DNA of 8,227 nt from Sulfurimonadaceae bacterium (GCA_026193155.1 JAPHSI010000048.1:1-8227); one strand, 5' to 3'. Positions 1 to 6,696 are shown, counted from the stretch's first letter. Program-made: numbers and translations. Notes: generated by a model not told the origin, from the sequence alone.

Positions 1-712
1 CTACTTGGTTAAATGCATCTGCTGATGATTGGATATCGTCAAGTTTTTGTTTTGAAAGAGTTGATGATATTGTACTTATCATTGCGCTAAGGATTTGATT
101 AACTTCAGTAGAATTGAGTAACTCTGTAGATGTAAGTTCACTCAGTCTTTTTGAACCTTTTAAAACTTTTAACATTCCATATGTAGCTAAACTTGCATGT
201 AGCCTTTTTAATTTATCGTCACTATTGAGTGTATTTATTCCACCTTCAAGCGGGTTTGAGAAGATATCGTCATCACTTAATCCACTCAGACCGGCATTTT
301 CAAGAAGCCCTCTGATTTGAGTCGCACTCAAGCTTTTTGTTTGAAGGGTTGTGAGTGGAGATACCACATCCACTTTACCCTCTGAGTCTACAACACCGGA
401 AAGTTTAAGTGTATATGGAACATTGTTGTGAAAACCTTGTTCTTTAATAATAATATGTGAACCTGCGGTGAGTTCATTTGAAAAGCTAAATTCACCATTT
501 GCATTTGTAGCAGTAGATAGTTGCTCTGCACTTGTACATTCACCGTCTAGGTTTACATCTTCACAAAGTACAGCCCCTTCTATAAAAGGGTCAACCAATA
601 CACCTGTAACCGATGAATTAGATGATGTTGAACTTGAACTATCTGAACTACAAGCACTAAAAGTGAGTAAACTAAGCGTTAAAAATAAGCTATAAAAGAA
701 ATATTTTTTCAT
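1..712 (-). CDS. Secreted lipoprotein, N-terminal part (runs off left edge)
   Basis: An uninterrupted frame reads leftwards from ATG at 712-710 to the window edge, about 237 codons with no stop, so the C-terminus is missing. The start has a good ribosome site (AAAGGG, 5 nt spacer). Residues 1-20 are a basic-hydrophobic signal peptide ending FSAC, with Cys21 as the predicted lipidated residue. The -3 Phe is slightly atypical for a lipobox. A serine-rich linker (22-34) follows. Residues about 35-105 look like a small beta-sandwich repeat of the carboxypeptidase-regulatory type: SVTGVLVDPFIEGA, then an acidic DVNLDGEC calcium-loop-like motif, then TNANGEFSF. The next stretch contains SPLTTLQTKSLS, which recalls a module of large secreted adhesin-like proteins. 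The rest is helical and Ser/Thr-rich. It is probably periplasmic or outer-membrane anchored. Its specific function is not recognised. Plus-strand frames across this region are shadows. Confidence 0.85.
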   Translation of the reverse strand, partial: MKKYFFYSLFLTLSLLTFSACSSDSSSSTSSNSSVTGVLVDPFIEGAVLCEDVNLDGECTSAEQLSTATNANGEFSFSNELTAGSHIIIKEQGFHNNVPYTLKLSGVVDSEGKVDVVSPLTTLQTKSLSATQIRGLLENAGLSGLSDDDIFSNPLEGGINTLNSDDKLKRLHASLATYGMLKVLKGSKRLSELTSTELLNSTEVNQILSAMISTISSTLSKQKLDDIQSSADAFNQV

Positions 713-738
713 ACTAACCCTTTTTTTGTTTTAGTTAA

Positions 739-746
739 ATTGTATA
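739..746 (-). promoter_or_regulatory. Possible -10 element for the lipoprotein gene
   Basis: On the minus strand TATACAAT lies 27 nt upstream of the lipoprotein ATG in the 81-bp gap after gltX. This would give the lipoprotein its own promoter. There is no clear -35, as is usual for Campylobacterota sigma-70 promoters. The call rests on one short AT-rich match. Confidence 0.3.
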
Positions 747-775
747 ACTAGTTAGCTGAAAAAATTATTTGAAGA

Positions 776-799
776 GACTAAAGAATTAATTCTTTAGTC
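776..799 (-). terminator. 24-bp perfect palindrome at the gltX 3' end, putative terminator
   Basis: The half-sites GACTAAAGAATT and AATTCTTTAGTC abut exactly, giving a self-complementary 24-mer that contains the gltX TAA stop (796-794). As RNA it would fold into a stem with a short AU loop. The downstream minus-strand sequence has T-rich stretches (TCTTC, then a TTTTTT run about 10 nt further on) but no immediate U-tract. It is therefore a weak intrinsic terminator or 3'-end-protecting hairpin. Protein binding is an alternative. Confidence 0.45.
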
Positions 800-2191
800 G
801 TTGTTTGTATTTGCAGTTATTGCATTAGCTATACGTAACATTGCCTCAGTCTTACCTATAACCGACATAATTACATCAAGTCCCGGTCCACCCATTTTAC
901 CTAGAAGTGCAATGCGTAGAGGTTGACCTATTTTTCCAAAACCGATTTCCATCTCATTTATAGTATCCTCCATTAAATGGTGATACTCAGCTGGAAGATG
1001 AGGATTTTCACTGGCAGATAGTTTTGCCCCAAAAGTGTTTAGTACAGTTATAGCATCGCCTTTAAAAGCTTTTTTAGCTGCTTTTTCATCATAACTTGTC
1101 GGTGTAGCTAAAATCTCTTTTGCCATTTCCGCTAACTCTGCTAATGTTTTAGCGCGTTCTTTTAAAGCATCTAGTAAAATCTCTTTTTTATCGTGAGACG
1201 TAAGAACCAAATTGTACTCAGTCAGAATTTCAGCTAGTATATCGTTAGATGTATTTTTTATGTAGTGTGAACTTAGCCAGTCTAATTTTTCCGTGTTATA
1301 TATAGAAGCAGATTTATTTATATCTTTTGGATTAAATAGTTGAGTCATCTCATCCATAGAAAAAATTTCTTGATCACCGTGACTCCATCCAAGACGAACT
1401 AAAAAGTTAAGTAGAGCCGCCGGAGTGTAACCCATGTTTTTATACTCCATAACATCAGTAGCACCGTCACGTTTTGAGAGTTTTTTACCCTCTGAATTGT
1501 GAATCATAGGTACATGGTAAAATTTAGGTATTTCAAAGCCGAGTGCATCATAAACTACTATCTGTTTTGGAGTATTGCTTAAATGGTCGTCTCCACGTAT
1601 AACTTCATTTATACCCATAAGCGCATCATCTATAGCCACAACAAAGTTGTAAGTCGGACTCCCATCCGCACGTGCTATAACAAAATCATCTAAAATATCT
1701 TCAGCTTGAAAAGATATATCTCCTTTAACACCATCACGAACAATGATTTCACCGTTTAATGGAGCTTTTATACGGATAACAGGCTCAACTCCCTCTGGTG
1801 GTACACCGTCAAAATCACGGTAACGTCCGTCATATTTCGTACGTTGTTTGTTAGCCATCTGCTCTTCACGAAGAGCATCTAGCTCTTGGCGTGACATATA
1901 GCATTTATATGCCTTGTCTTCATCTAAAAGTTGCTGTATATATTTTGCATAGATATCATCACGCTTGCTTTGATATTCAATCTCTCCGTCATGCTTTAGT
2001 CCCAGCCATTCAAATGCTTGAAGTATGGCTTGTGTAGCTTCTTCAGAGTTTCTTGCCTTATCGGTATCTTCGATACGAAGGACAAATTTCCCATTATTTT
2101 TTTTAGCCCAAAGGTAAGAAAAAAGTGCGGTACGAAGACCACCAATATGTAAATAACCTGTTGGAGAAGGTGCAAAGCGTGTAACAACCAT
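794..2191 (-). CDS. gltX: Glutamyl-tRNA synthetase (class I, HIGG type)
   Basis: This 465-aa enzyme charges tRNA-Glu with glutamate in the cytoplasm, using ATP. It carries the class I signatures: RFAPSPTGYLHIGG at residues 5-18 (the HIGH equivalent) and KLSKR at 237-241 (the KMSKS equivalent). Also present are LRIEDTD (38-44), YNFVVAIDDALMG (181-193) and RGDDHLSNTPKQ (199-210). The C-terminal third is the helical anticodon-binding region. The length is normal, and the Cys cluster that binds zinc in E. coli GluRS is absent. The ATG has AAGG 7 nt upstream. Campylobacterota usually carry two GluRS paralogues. From memory this one resembles the canonical HIGG form (H. pylori GltX1-like), not the HIGN paralogue specialised for tRNA-Gln; substrate preference is inferred. 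The stop codon lies inside a 24-bp palindrome. A 74-aa frame at 1996-2220 is a shadow. Confidence 0.97.
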   Translation of the reverse strand: MVVTRFAPSPTGYLHIGGLRTALFSYLWAKKNNGKFVLRIEDTDKARNSEEATQAILQAFEWLGLKHDGEIEYQSKRDDIYAKYIQQLLDEDKAYKCYMSRQELDALREEQMANKQRTKYDGRYRDFDGVPPEGVEPVIRIKAPLNGEIIVRDGVKGDISFQAEDILDDFVIARADGSPTYNFVVAIDDALMGINEVIRGDDHLSNTPKQIVVYDALGFEIPKFYHVPMIHNSEGKKLSKRDGATDVMEYKNMGYTPAALLNFLVRLGWSHGDQEIFSMDEMTQLFNPKDINKSASIYNTEKLDWLSSHYIKNTSNDILAEILTEYNLVLTSHDKKEILLDALKERAKTLAELAEMAKEILATPTSYDEKAAKKAFKGDAITVLNTFGAKLSASENPHLPAEYHHLMEDTINEMEIGFGKIGQPLRIALLGKMGGPGLDVIMSVIGKTEAMLRIANAITANTNND

Positions 2192-2222
2192 GAAAAAACC
2201 TTAAATAAAATATTGTGCAATT

Positions 2223-2247
2223 CTAGGCTAATATTTGTTAGACCTAG
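2223..2247 (-). promoter_or_regulatory. Inverted repeat in the gltX upstream region
   Basis: CTAGGCTAA (2223-2231) and TTAGACCTAG (2238-2247) form a 9-bp stem with a single bulged base and a 6-nt loop. It lies about 32 nt upstream of the gltX start, in the divergent gap shared with the GGDEF/EAL gene. It could be a 5'-UTR hairpin in gltX mRNA or an operator. No T-run follows on either strand, so it does not look like a terminator. Confidence 0.3.
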
Positions 2248-2332
2248 GTTAAAAGTTTAAAATAAATCCTTACAATATGCTATTATTTATTAAAAATTAT
2301 TCTAAATTAATTTAATAAGCAAAAATTTATTG

Positions 2333-2350
2333 TATAATCCCCTTGGGGGA
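2333..2350 (+). promoter_or_regulatory. Promoter -10 (TATAAT) with G/C-rich initiation region for the GGDEF/EAL gene
   Basis: TATAAT at 2333-2338 sits in T/A-rich DNA, 44 nt upstream of the ATG at 2383, with no evident -35. It is followed at once by CCCCTTGGGGGA (2339-2350), the only strongly G/C-rich patch in this intergenic region. With T2338 this contains a 5-bp inverted repeat (TCCCC/GGGGA) around TTG. Transcription would be expected to start near 2345, inside the G-run. Confidence 0.5.
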
Positions 2351-2382
2351 GATAATAATTTATAAGATGCTAGGATATTATA

Positions 2383-4932
2383 ATGTTTAAAAGTTTAAAA
2401 AACTTTATCTTTACCACGAATGCTCTACTAATTACTACGCTTTTTATAGTAGTTTTTATATTTACTACCTATCTTCATACAACACTAGTACAAAAAGAAG
2501 CTATTAAACATGCTGAGATAGTTTCTAATCAAATTTTTTCATCTATGTATCAGGTTATGAAAAAAGGTTGGGGTAAAAAAGATGTAGATGATTTTATAAA
2601 CTCACTTGACAATAACTATAAAAATAGTAACTTAGATATAACAATCCATAGATCTTACTTGGTAGATGAACTTTTTGGCAAAACTTATCAAAATAGAATT
2701 GATAATAGAGTTAGAAGTGTTTTTAAAACAGGAGAAAAATATACATTTGCTTCATTTAAACAAATTAGAAATACGATGCCACTACTCGCAAAAGAAGCTT
2801 GTCTTAAATGTCATACAAATGCAAAATCAAATGACGTACTAGGTGTAATAGATATAGAACAAAATCTTATTAATATAATAAACGATACTTTTTTAGAATA
2901 CATTTTCTTTTTGATTACAATAATTCCTATATTTATTTTTATGGCATATATTACATCAAGGTACAGTTCAAATAAAATATTATTTTCCTTAGAGAAATTT
3001 AGAAAAAAAGTTGAAAAAATCAATAGAGTTGAAGATTTGAGTCTTATAGGTGAAAAACAGTGTAACTCTAAAAGTTTTAGAGAGATAAACTATATTATTA
3101 AAGAGGTAAATAATCTTTCTGAAAAACTTAGAAATATTGCCGTAGATAAAGAGCTCTTAGAATTTGAAGTTAAGCTTTTGGATAAGTTAATAATTACATC
3201 TGATATGATTAAAGATTGGAGAGTTTATATAAGTGATCTTCTTATAGATATAAATATGGTTATGGAGACAACATCACTTATAACGATTTTTAGAGTCGGT
3301 GATGAACATTACGAGATCGATATTTTTTGGTACGGTATACCAAATGAAAAAATCAAAAAAAATATAGAGACGTATATTGGTCATGCAATAAAAGAGGATG
3401 AGTATTTTGATGTTATATCTGACTATGAGTTTAAACATAATATAGCTTACAGAGCCCACGGTATAAATAGCTTTGACTATAAAGCTTTTGAGCATAGGAC
3501 AAAAACATTATTTTTGGAAAGTCCAAAAATTGGCGGTATAGTCGGTATAAGTGTAAACTCAGTTGAGGTATACAATAGTGTAAAAAACATTGTATTGGAT
3601 TCTATATTGACAACTATGGCAAATTTAGTAGGTTCTATCAAAGCTATAGATAAATACACAAATGATTTAGAATATTATGCTGCACATGACCCTCTGACCG
3701 GTCTTTTTAATCAAAGAATTTTTATGGATATGATGGATAACGAAATTCACAGAGCTAATAGAAATGATTATCCTTTTGCTTTAATGGTAATAGACTGTGA
3801 TAATTTTAAACTTATAAATGATCGCTATGGTCATGCTTTTGGAGATAAATTTTTACAAGAATTTTCAAAAATTTTAAGTCAGATGAAAAGGGCTGAGGAT
3901 TTATTATCAAGATACGGTGGAGATGAGTTTACAATTATTTTACCTGATTGTGATGTAGCCGGTGCAAAAAATATCGGAGATAAAATAATCAAAAAAGTTG
4001 AAGAGTTTAGATTTGAAACACCTGAGGGTGACTTTACAAGTGTAACGGTATCACTCGGGGTATCAATATATCCACACCATGCACTTACTTCAAAAGAACT
4101 TTTTTTGATAGCTGATGGGATGATGTATAAGGGTAAAGAAAACGGTAAAAACTGTCTAGAACTACCTACTCAAAATGATATATCAAATATTATTAAAGAG
4201 AAAAATGAAAAAACCACGCTCCTTTTAAAAGCTATATCAAATAATAAAATAGTCCCTTATTTCCAACCGATTCAATCATCTAAAACAGGCAAAATAGAGA
4301 TAAGTGAACTATTAATGCGAATAGAGATAGATGGAAAAATAATATCTGCAAAAGAGTTTATTGAAGTAGCAGAAAATATGAGCCTTATCAATAGAATGGA
4401 TATTATGGTTATTGAAAATGCCTTTAAGAAAATGCAAGAGGAACAATACGAAGGAGTATTATTTATAAACTTATCTCCAAAGTCTATAATTGTTGGAGAT
4501 TATATGCGAAATATTATAGACTTGATTTTAAAATATAATATTTCAAAAGATAAAATAGTATTTGAAATAACTGAGAGAGAGACGGTTAAAAACTTTACCA
4601 TATTAGAAAAATTTGTTTTAAATCTTAAGGCTGAAGGATTTAAGTTTGCAATTGACGACTTTGGTTCAGGTTTTTCATCATTTCACTATATTAAAAAATT
4701 CCCTATTGATTATTTAAAAATTGATGGTGAATTTTTACTAAATATAAATAAAGACGTTAAAGATAAAGCTTTTGTTCATTCAATAATAACATTAGCAAAA
4801 GATTTAGGTGTTAAAACAGTTGCAGAGTATATCGAAGATGAAGATATTAAAAATACTGCTACGGAGATGGGTATAGATTATCTTCAAGGGTTTCATATAG
4901 GAAGACCTCGAAGAGATTTTCAAAATATATAG
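2383..4932 (+). CDS. Membrane c-type haem sensor with GGDEF and EAL domains (cyclic-di-GMP turnover)
   Basis: This is an 849-aa inner-membrane receptor. TM1 is at about residues 8-32 and TM2 at about 171-191. They bracket a periplasmic domain with a CLKCH haem-c attachment motif (Cys140, Cys143, His144) followed by NAKSNDVLGVIDIE, which resembles DUF3365/Tll0287-type haem sensors. Residues about 196-265 are a helical linker, and about 265-420 may be a divergent GAF-like domain. The diguanylate cyclase begins at DPLTGLFNQR (436). It has an intact GGDEF (512-516) and an RxxD inhibitory site (Arg503-Asp506) exactly five residues before it. The phosphodiesterase domain (about 620-845) has ELL for EAL (Glu642), Asn696, Glu728, Asp758/Asp759 in DDFGSG, Lys779, Glu815 and Gln835, so both activities look possible. 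AGGA 7 nt upstream supports the start. Redox, oxygen or NO sensing is inferred from the haem motif. The gene appears monocistronic. Confidence 0.93.
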   Translation: MFKSLKNFIFTTNALLITTLFIVVFIFTTYLHTTLVQKEAIKHAEIVSNQIFSSMYQVMKKGWGKKDVDDFINSLDNNYKNSNLDITIHRSYLVDELFGKTYQNRIDNRVRSVFKTGEKYTFASFKQIRNTMPLLAKEACLKCHTNAKSNDVLGVIDIEQNLINIINDTFLEYIFFLITIIPIFIFMAYITSRYSSNKILFSLEKFRKKVEKINRVEDLSLIGEKQCNSKSFREINYIIKEVNNLSEKLRNIAVDKELLEFEVKLLDKLIITSDMIKDWRVYISDLLIDINMVMETTSLITIFRVGDEHYEIDIFWYGIPNEKIKKNIETYIGHAIKEDEYFDVISDYEFKHNIAYRAHGINSFDYKAFEHRTKTLFLESPKIGGIVGISVNSVEVYNSVKNIVLDSILTTMANLVGSIKAIDKYTNDLEYYAAHDPLTGLFNQRIFMDMMDNEIHRANRNDYPFALMVIDCDNFKLINDRYGHAFGDKFLQEFSKILSQMKRAEDLLSRYGGDEFTIILPDCDVAGAKNIGDKIIKKVEEFRFETPEGDFTSVTVSLGVSIYPHHALTSKELFLIADGMMYKGKENGKNCLELPTQNDISNIIKEKNEKTTLLLKAISNNKIVPYFQPIQSSKTGKIEISELLMRIEIDGKIISAKEFIEVAENMSLINRMDIMVIENAFKKMQEEQYEGVLFINLSPKSIIVGDYMRNIIDLILKYNISKDKIVFEITERETVKNFTILEKFVLNLKAEGFKFAIDDFGSGFSSFHYIKKFPIDYLKIDGEFLLNINKDVKDKAFVHSIITLAKDLGVKTVAEYIEDEDIKNTATEMGIDYLQGFHIGRPRRDFQNI

Positions 4933-4967
4933 ATTAATGTTTTACCTATTTATTGGTTAAAGCTTGG

Positions 4968-4973
4968 TAGAAT
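4968..4973 (+). promoter_or_regulatory. Possible -10 element for the SurA-like/dCMP deaminase operon
   Basis: TAGAAT lies 30 nt upstream of the ATG at 5004, in the 71-bp gap after the GGDEF/EAL gene. No -35 box with proper spacing is visible. The gap contains no obvious terminator for the upstream gene, so read-through is also possible. Confidence 0.3.
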
Positions 4974-5003
4974 ATCGCTTTAAAATGTAAATTTAGGATT
5001 TTT

Positions 5004-5840
5004 ATGTACAAAATATTTTTAGTGTTATTTTTCTCCACAGTACTCTTTGCAAAACTTGTCGATGGTGTAGCCATAACTGTTAAAGGTTCGGCAATAACTC
5101 TATATGAAATTAAAGAAGAGATGAAATTATCCAACCTCAGTGCTTCTGCTGCTGCGGATGCTCTGATTAGAAAAAAACTCGAAGAACTTGAGATACAAGA
5201 AAGAAATATTAAAGTAACTAGCAGTGAAGTTTATGAAGATATTAAGCAAACAGCGAGTCAAAATAATATGAGCATAAGCGATTTTTACGAAGCTGTTAGA
5301 AATGCAAACGGACTTACGTCAACTCAGTTAAAAGAGAAGATTAAACAAAAACTTTTATCCCAAAAACTATACTCTGCGATAGCATATTCGTCAGTTTCTA
5401 AACCTTCAGATGCAGAGCTGGAAGAGTATTATGAACTTCATAAAGATGAATTTGCACATCCTAGTGCTTTTGATGTAATTATATATGCGGCAGATGCTAA
5501 AGAAAGATTACAAGAAAAAGTTGATAATCCAATGTTTTACTCTCCGGATATTCAAACAAATGAACAGCATCTTCCATATGAAAAAATTTCCCCTGAATTA
5601 GCTTCTTTATTAGAAAGAACACCGCTAAATACATTTACACCGATTGTTCCAAACGGGCAGGGCGGTTTTATGAGTTTTTATATGAAACATATTGAATCGA
5701 CAAAACAAGCTGGAATAGAGGGTGTTAAAAATCAAATTATTTCAAAAATAATGGCTGAAAAACGTGAAAGAGTTCTTGGGGAGCATTTTGCAAGAATAAA
5801 GTTAAATGCAGAAATTAAAAAAATAAGAATGCCAAAGTAA
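5004..5840 (+). CDS. Periplasmic SurA-like chaperone with degenerate parvulin domain
   Basis: This 278-aa protein has a signal peptide (residues 1-16, ending in VLFA) and mature sequence KLVDGVAITVKGSAITLYEI, typical of the SurA/PpiC N-terminal chaperone domain. Helical segments run through residues about 20-145, including the SDAELEEYYELHKDEF linker helix at about 135-150. A short parvulin-like region follows at about 153-232 (FDVIIYAAD ... ISPELASLLERTPLNTF ... GGFMSFYMKHI), and a C-terminal helix returns to the chaperone core. The histidines usual in catalytic parvulins, in the 'HILV' strand and the final 'GYHI' strand, are replaced. I therefore infer chaperone rather than strong prolyl isomerase activity, probably in outer-membrane protein folding. 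It resembles Campylobacter Cj1289-type proteins from memory. AGGA precedes the ATG. The dCMP deaminase start follows its stop by only 4 nt. Confidence 0.85.
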   Translation: MYKIFLVLFFSTVLFAKLVDGVAITVKGSAITLYEIKEEMKLSNLSASAAADALIRKKLEELEIQERNIKVTSSEVYEDIKQTASQNNMSISDFYEAVRNANGLTSTQLKEKIKQKLLSQKLYSAIAYSSVSKPSDAELEEYYELHKDEFAHPSAFDVIIYAADAKERLQEKVDNPMFYSPDIQTNEQHLPYEKISPELASLLERTPLNTFTPIVPNGQGGFMSFYMKHIESTKQAGIEGVKNQIISKIMAEKRERVLGEHFARIKLNAEIKKIRMPK

Positions 5841-5844
5841 AAAT

Positions 5845-6279
5845 ATGTTAAATGATAAAAACTTTATAAACATAGCAAATGAACTCTCTAGTGCATCTAA
5901 ATGCGTTTCTAAACAAGTAGGTGCAGTTATTGTAAAAGACGGTCGAATACTTAGTACAGGTTATAATGGTACACCTGCAGGATATACAAACTGTAGTGAG
6001 CATTGGGATAATAAATATACGAAAGAGCATCACGAGTGGTCAAAAACATATGAGATTCATGCTGAGATGAATGCCATTATTTGGGCAGCTCGTCAGGGAA
6101 TTAGTATAGAAGGTGCTACTATATATGTTACATTAGAACCTTGTGCTGATTGTTCAAAAAATATTATTGCAAGTGGTATTAAACGAATTGTTTATGAAAA
6201 AGCTTATGAACATAACCACTCAGAAGTCATTTCGAAATTTATAAAAGATAACGGGGTTGTTATCGAAAAACTTGCCTAA
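5845..6279 (+). CDS. dCMP deaminase-family protein (ComEB-like)
   Basis: This 144-aa cytoplasmic zinc enzyme is predicted to deaminate dCMP to dUMP, the substrate of thymidylate synthase. The zinc and catalytic residues are explicit: HAEMNAI (His72, Glu74) and EPCADC (Cys100, Cys103). The N-terminal KQVGAVIVKDGRILSTGYNGTPAG is the standard deoxycytidylate deaminase signature, and the insert at about 50-68 (NCSEHW ... HHEWSK) is typical of dCMP deaminases rather than cytidine deaminases. Length is normal. The start lies 4 nt after the SurA-like stop with no strong ribosome site of its own, so translation is probably coupled. The TAA stop falls inside the left arm of an 80-nt inverted repeat. 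Family assignment is strong. Exact substrate (dCMP rather than a related nucleotide) is inferred. The 61-aa minus-strand frame at 5848-6033 is a shadow. Confidence 0.92.
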   Translation: MLNDKNFINIANELSSASKCVSKQVGAVIVKDGRILSTGYNGTPAGYTNCSEHWDNKYTKEHHEWSKTYEIHAEMNAIIWAARQGISIEGATIYVTLEPCADCSKNIIASGIKRIVYEKAYEHNHSEVISKFIKDNGVVIEKLA

Positions 6280-6354
6280 GCTTCGTAATTTTAGGAGCAC
6301 TTATTTTCTTAGAAAATATGTAGCCCGTACAAATTACCATAAAAGAAGCTTAGG
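6275..6354. repeat. 80-nt imperfect hairpin between converging genes
   Basis: The outer arms are CCTAAGCTTC (6275-6284) and GAAGCTTAGG (6345-6354), a perfect 10-bp pair. Immediately inside, GTAATTT (6285-6291) pairs with AAATTAC (6331-6337). The apex is a separate perfect 7-bp hairpin, TATTTTC/GAAAATA with a TTA loop (6302-6318). The 7-nt bulge CATAAAA (6338-6344) separates the two outer stems on the right side. The dCMP deaminase stop codon lies in the left arm. No U-tract follows on the plus strand; TTTTA follows the first outer arm encountered on the minus strand. It may be a bidirectional terminator, a structured RNA, or a small dispersed palindromic repeat. Confidence 0.6.
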
Positions 6355-6363
6355 TACTCTTCG

Positions 6364-6377
6364 AGTAATCAATTACT
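6364..6377 (-). terminator. Short palindrome spanning the stop of the Cys-rich gene
   Basis: AGTAAT and ATTACT are separated by two bases, and the minus-strand TGA stop (6371-6369) lies inside. Next to it on the minus strand is a second 5-bp hairpin (TACTC/GAGTA, 6355-6367), then the 80-nt hairpin. Read on the plus strand, the 6-bp stem is followed by TTTT, so it could also help end the dCMP deaminase transcript. The stem is short and AT-rich. Confidence 0.3.
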
Positions 6378-6563
6378 TTTAGCTAAAGCACTGAAGTCAA
6401 TTTCCTCTTTTTTTTCATCATCACGTTTTTTGTCTTCCTCATAAGTTCCACTTGAGAATATATATTCACTTTTTTTTAAAATACAACCTTTAATACCTGG
6501 GACACAAGGCTTTTTTAAAAGTTTACAGTATCCACCGTGATCGTGTTGACAAGTCCAGCCCAT
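6369..6563 (-). CDS. Small Cys/His-rich protein, putative metal binding
   Basis: This is a 64-aa protein with no signal peptide. The N-terminal half, MGWTCQHDHGGYCKLLKKPC followed by VPGIKGC, has four cysteines spaced C-x7-C-x6-C-x6-C (Cys5, 13, 20, 27), with His7 and His9. The PGIKGC motif and this spacing look like a compact zinc- or iron-binding knuckle. The C-terminal half is charged and low in complexity (EEDKKRDDEKKEE). I judge it real because the cysteines sit in a regular pattern. It also has its own TATAAT 27 nt upstream of the ATG, and it fills the space between two other genes without overlap. The ribosome site is weak (AAGAGA). I recall similar short proteins in Campylobacterota but know no function. 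Nothing in the neighbourhood assigns one. Confidence 0.7.
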   Translation of the reverse strand: MGWTCQHDHGGYCKLLKKPCVPGIKGCILKKSEYIFSSGTYEEDKKRDDEKKEEIDFSALAKSN

Positions 6564-6590
6564 AGTTTCTCTTTTTTATTAGTTTATAAA

Positions 6591-6596
6591 ATTATA
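6591..6596 (-). promoter_or_regulatory. -10 element of the Cys-rich small gene
   Basis: A perfect TATAAT reads on the minus strand, with its proximal edge 27 nt from the ATG at 6563, implying a short leader of about 20 nt. It lies in a 133-bp divergent gap shared with the carbonic anhydrase gene. The rest of the gap is A/T runs with no recognisable operator. Confidence 0.5.
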
Positions 6597-6661
6597 TCTC
6601 AAAAAAATCTAACATATTTATAAAAGTAAGTATAAATATTTTTAATGTGAGATAATTCTGT

Positions 6662-6667
6662 TACAAT
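6662..6667 (+). promoter_or_regulatory. Probable -10 element of the carbonic anhydrase gene
   Basis: TACAAT lies 29 nt upstream of the ATG at 6697. The strong AAGGA ribosome site at 6686-6690 falls within the predicted leader. GATAAT at 6651-6656 is an alternative -10. No -35 is evident. Confidence 0.4.
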
Positions 6668-6696
6668 AATATAAAAATATGATATAAGGAAAAATA

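Noticed and set aside
114..695. Two plus-strand open frames (68 and 75 aa) opposite the lipoprotein gene
   Set aside because: They lie antisense to a long frame with a signal peptide, lipobox and good ribosome site. Their composition (Ser/Pro/Phe-rich) is that of a reverse-strand shadow.
2367..2390. Seven-codon upstream ORF overlapping the start of the GGDEF/EAL gene
   Set aside because: It has no ribosome site of its own. A frame this short with ATG is expected by chance.
2248..2400. Repeated AAAAGTTTAAAA (2251-2262 and 2389-2400)
   Set aside because: It is low-complexity A/T sequence. One copy is within the coding start of the signalling gene, so it is probably chance.
2811..3659. Minus-strand frames of 60-73 aa inside the GGDEF/EAL gene
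   Set aside because: They overlap an 849-aa gene with clear domains. They lack ribosome sites and recognisable motifs.
4964..4980. Sigma-54-like promoter (TTGGTA ... GCTT) before the SurA-like gene
   Set aside because: The GG-to-GC spacing is 9 nt instead of the strict 10, and no activator is nearby, so a sigma-70-type -10 (TAGAAT) is the better reading.
4946..5134. 62-aa minus-strand frame across the start of the SurA-like gene
   Set aside because: It overlaps the signal peptide coding region and the promoter gap and has no supporting motif.
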